From NCBI GenBank assembly GCA_031259875.1, contig JAIRKW010000024.1:1-14370 (forward strand): a stretch of DNA of 14,370 nt. Direction: 5' to 3'. The notes beneath the pieces are model-generated. The model searched no databases and was not told where the DNA came from. It was given only the letters and a program-made list of their open reading frames with translations. Of the stretch, positions 13,556 through 14,370 are shown piece by piece. Position 1 is the stretch's first letter; each line of letters begins with the position of its first letter. Origin of the DNA: Campylobacteraceae bacterium. Its GTDB lineage: Bacteria > Campylobacterota > Campylobacteria > Campylobacterales > Campylobacteraceae. Position numbers and translations under genes: made by a program.

Positions 13556-13966
13556 TTAACGTTCTGCTCTGTACTCTATTTTTTTGCCAAAACCTAAGCG
13601 GTTGTCGGTAAGTTTGGCATAGGTTATCTCTAATTCCCATAAAGATGGTGCAAGTGCAGCGGCGAACGGATACGAGAGAAGATAGGCTTTTTTGGCTTTC
13701 AAAGAGGCTTTTTTAACGCTGCCCTCAAATTGAATTCCGCGTATTAATCCGATTTCTTTTGTCTCAAGCGTTATTGTGCCGCTTACTAATGGATTTTTGG
13801 CGATATTTTGCATGTGGCGCGTCTTTTTATCAGAGGCAAAAACAAACGTGCTGTCTTTTTCCAAAAACGCATAAAAACAGCTGGCAGACCAAGTTTTTCC
13901 ATCTTCGTGAGAGCTTATATTTAAGACGTGATGCTCTTTTATAAATGTTATAAATTCTTGATTCAT
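13556..13966 (-). CDS. UPF0306 (YhbP-like) flavin-binding split-barrel protein
   Basis: A 136-residue protein of the pyridoxamine 5'-phosphate oxidase-like split-barrel fold, subgroup UPF0306. Diagnostic stretches are HVLNISSHEDGKTWSASCFYAF (13-34), FASDKKTRHMQNIAKNP (43-59), VSGTITLETKEIGLIRGIQFEG (61-82) and the end TDNRLGFGKKIEY. These are the segments that would line an FMN pocket. The substrate and function of the subgroup are not known to me; flavin-dependent reduction is inference. The ATG has AAGG 5 bases upstream. It converges with the methyltransferase-like pseudogene, 34 bases apart, with no clear terminator between. It appears monocistronic. Confidence 0.88.
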   Translation of the reverse strand: MNQEFITFIKEHHVLNISSHEDGKTWSASCFYAFLEKDSTFVFASDKKTRHMQNIAKNPLVSGTITLETKEIGLIRGIQFEGSVKKASLKAKKAYLLSYPFAAALAPSLWELEITYAKLTDNRLGFGKKIEYRAER

Positions 13967-14370
13967 GAAAACCTTTATTATCTGATTTTACAGACTTCCG
14001 ACTGTTTTACAACACGCCTATGGCAGTATATTAAAATCCATTTCTTCATATATATGACAAATGAAACGCATTCATTTTATCACTCCTGTGTACCTGCGCT
14101 TTCTGCAGGAAGCTTGCCGCGAAGAATGCACGTATTCATCTATATTTTAAACTCACAGGCTTAATCCGTCAAAGTTTCTAATATGAACTATTCTTGCTTT
14201 AATGAAAATAATAATTTCTTCACCATACTTGTTTCAATGTGTTGATTTCCACACCCCATTATCCTCAATGTCTGCAAAAAACTAAAATAGCGTAAAACCA
14301 GCGAAAATTTTCACTTTACGAACCCTCTTGCAAGTTTTTTTCTTTGATAGCGCGAAATAGTTTCAAAAGT
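13967..14370. other. Terminal 404 bases without a convincing gene
   Basis: Only one frame of 78 codons (13928-14164, plus) exists. It overlaps the start of the UPF0306 gene, lacks a ribosome site and looks non-biological. Structures seen are a CCTGC/GCAGG hairpin (14093-14109) and the CRISPR-repeat-like stretch at 14231-14264 described separately. The promoter of the UPF0306 gene should lie near 13970-13995, where TAAAAT and TAATAA hexamers occur. Confidence 0.5.
14231..14264 (-). repeat. Single CRISPR-repeat-like sequence (tentative)
   Basis: On the minus strand this 34-base stretch ends in ACATTGAAAC, the common 3' end of many type I and III CRISPR repeats. It has an internal 5-bp stem (GTGTG with CACAT, one G:U). 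The minus-strand DNA before it (14265-14370) is AT-rich with patches such as TTCGCGC and GGGTTCGTAAAGTG, which recall CRISPR leaders. No second copy is visible, so this is not an array. It may be a relic or a chance resemblance. Confidence 0.2.

Noticed and set aside
13928..14164. Plus-strand open frame of 78 codons near the right end
   Set aside because: It overlaps the UPF0306 start, lacks a ribosome site, and its composition resembles random AT-rich translation.
14174..14184. GTTTCTAATAT considered as a degenerate second CRISPR repeat 57 bases from the first
   Set aside because: Beyond the first five bases it does not align with the 34-base candidate repeat, so it gives no support for an array.
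1..14370. Mobile element, prophage or defence island
   Set aside because: No transposase, integrase, phage, restriction or cas gene, no tRNA and no terminal repeats are visible; nearly all genes are core functions in conserved order.

Overview
The window looks like chromosomal DNA of a Campylobacterota (epsilonproteobacterial) organism, most likely a Sulfurimonas-like or related sulfur-oxidising genus. It is AT-rich, with tight same-strand gene strings and Shine-Dalgarno sites of the AAGGAG type. The block fabH-plsX-rpmF-yceD-ndk-fdxA, divergent from ahpC, matches the order I remember from Campylobacter jejuni (Cj0328c to Cj0334). The flavodoxin, AhpC and LuxS proteins also resemble Helicobacter/Campylobacter relatives. 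No database search was possible, so genus-level placement is inference.

Layout. (1) 1-1855, minus strand: an iron-stress-like operon reads DUF2325 protein, unknown protein, flavodoxin fldA. A second flavodoxin lies beyond it and is cut by the window edge. A Fur-box-like site overlaps the promoter at about 1886-1904. (2) 2144-4164, plus strand: a Na+/phosphate symporter family protein with a PhoU-like tail, followed after 2 bases by a small coiled-coil protein. (3) 4172-7084, minus strand: ndk, yceD (DUF177), rpmF, plsX, fabH, a housekeeping nucleotide/translation/phospholipid operon. rpmF encodes only 48 residues. (4) 7210-8323: fdxA and ahpC diverge from a shared 232-base regulatory region and are an oxidative-stress and iron pair. 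(5) 8670-11089, minus strand: a Cache-type membrane histidine kinase and its OmpR-type response regulator, overlapping by 4 bases. (6) 11205-12657: a two-domain universal stress protein and luxS diverge from a compact promoter region with two perfect inverted repeats. (7) 12722-13521: a decayed methyltransferase-like gene with one in-frame stop and two frameshifts. (8) 13556-13966, minus strand: a UPF0306 (YhbP-like) flavin-binding protein. (9) 13967-14370: no convincing gene, but one isolated sequence with some CRISPR-repeat-like properties.

Themes. Three loci (Fur-box flavodoxin operon, fdxA/ahpC pair, UPF0306 protein) belong to redox and iron handling, which suits a microaerobic lifestyle. 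Most of the window is conserved core genome. I see no mobile element, no defence island and no clear new system. The least explained parts are the DUF2325/unknown/flavodoxin cassette, the tandem flavodoxins, the methyltransferase-like pseudogene and the last 400 bases.
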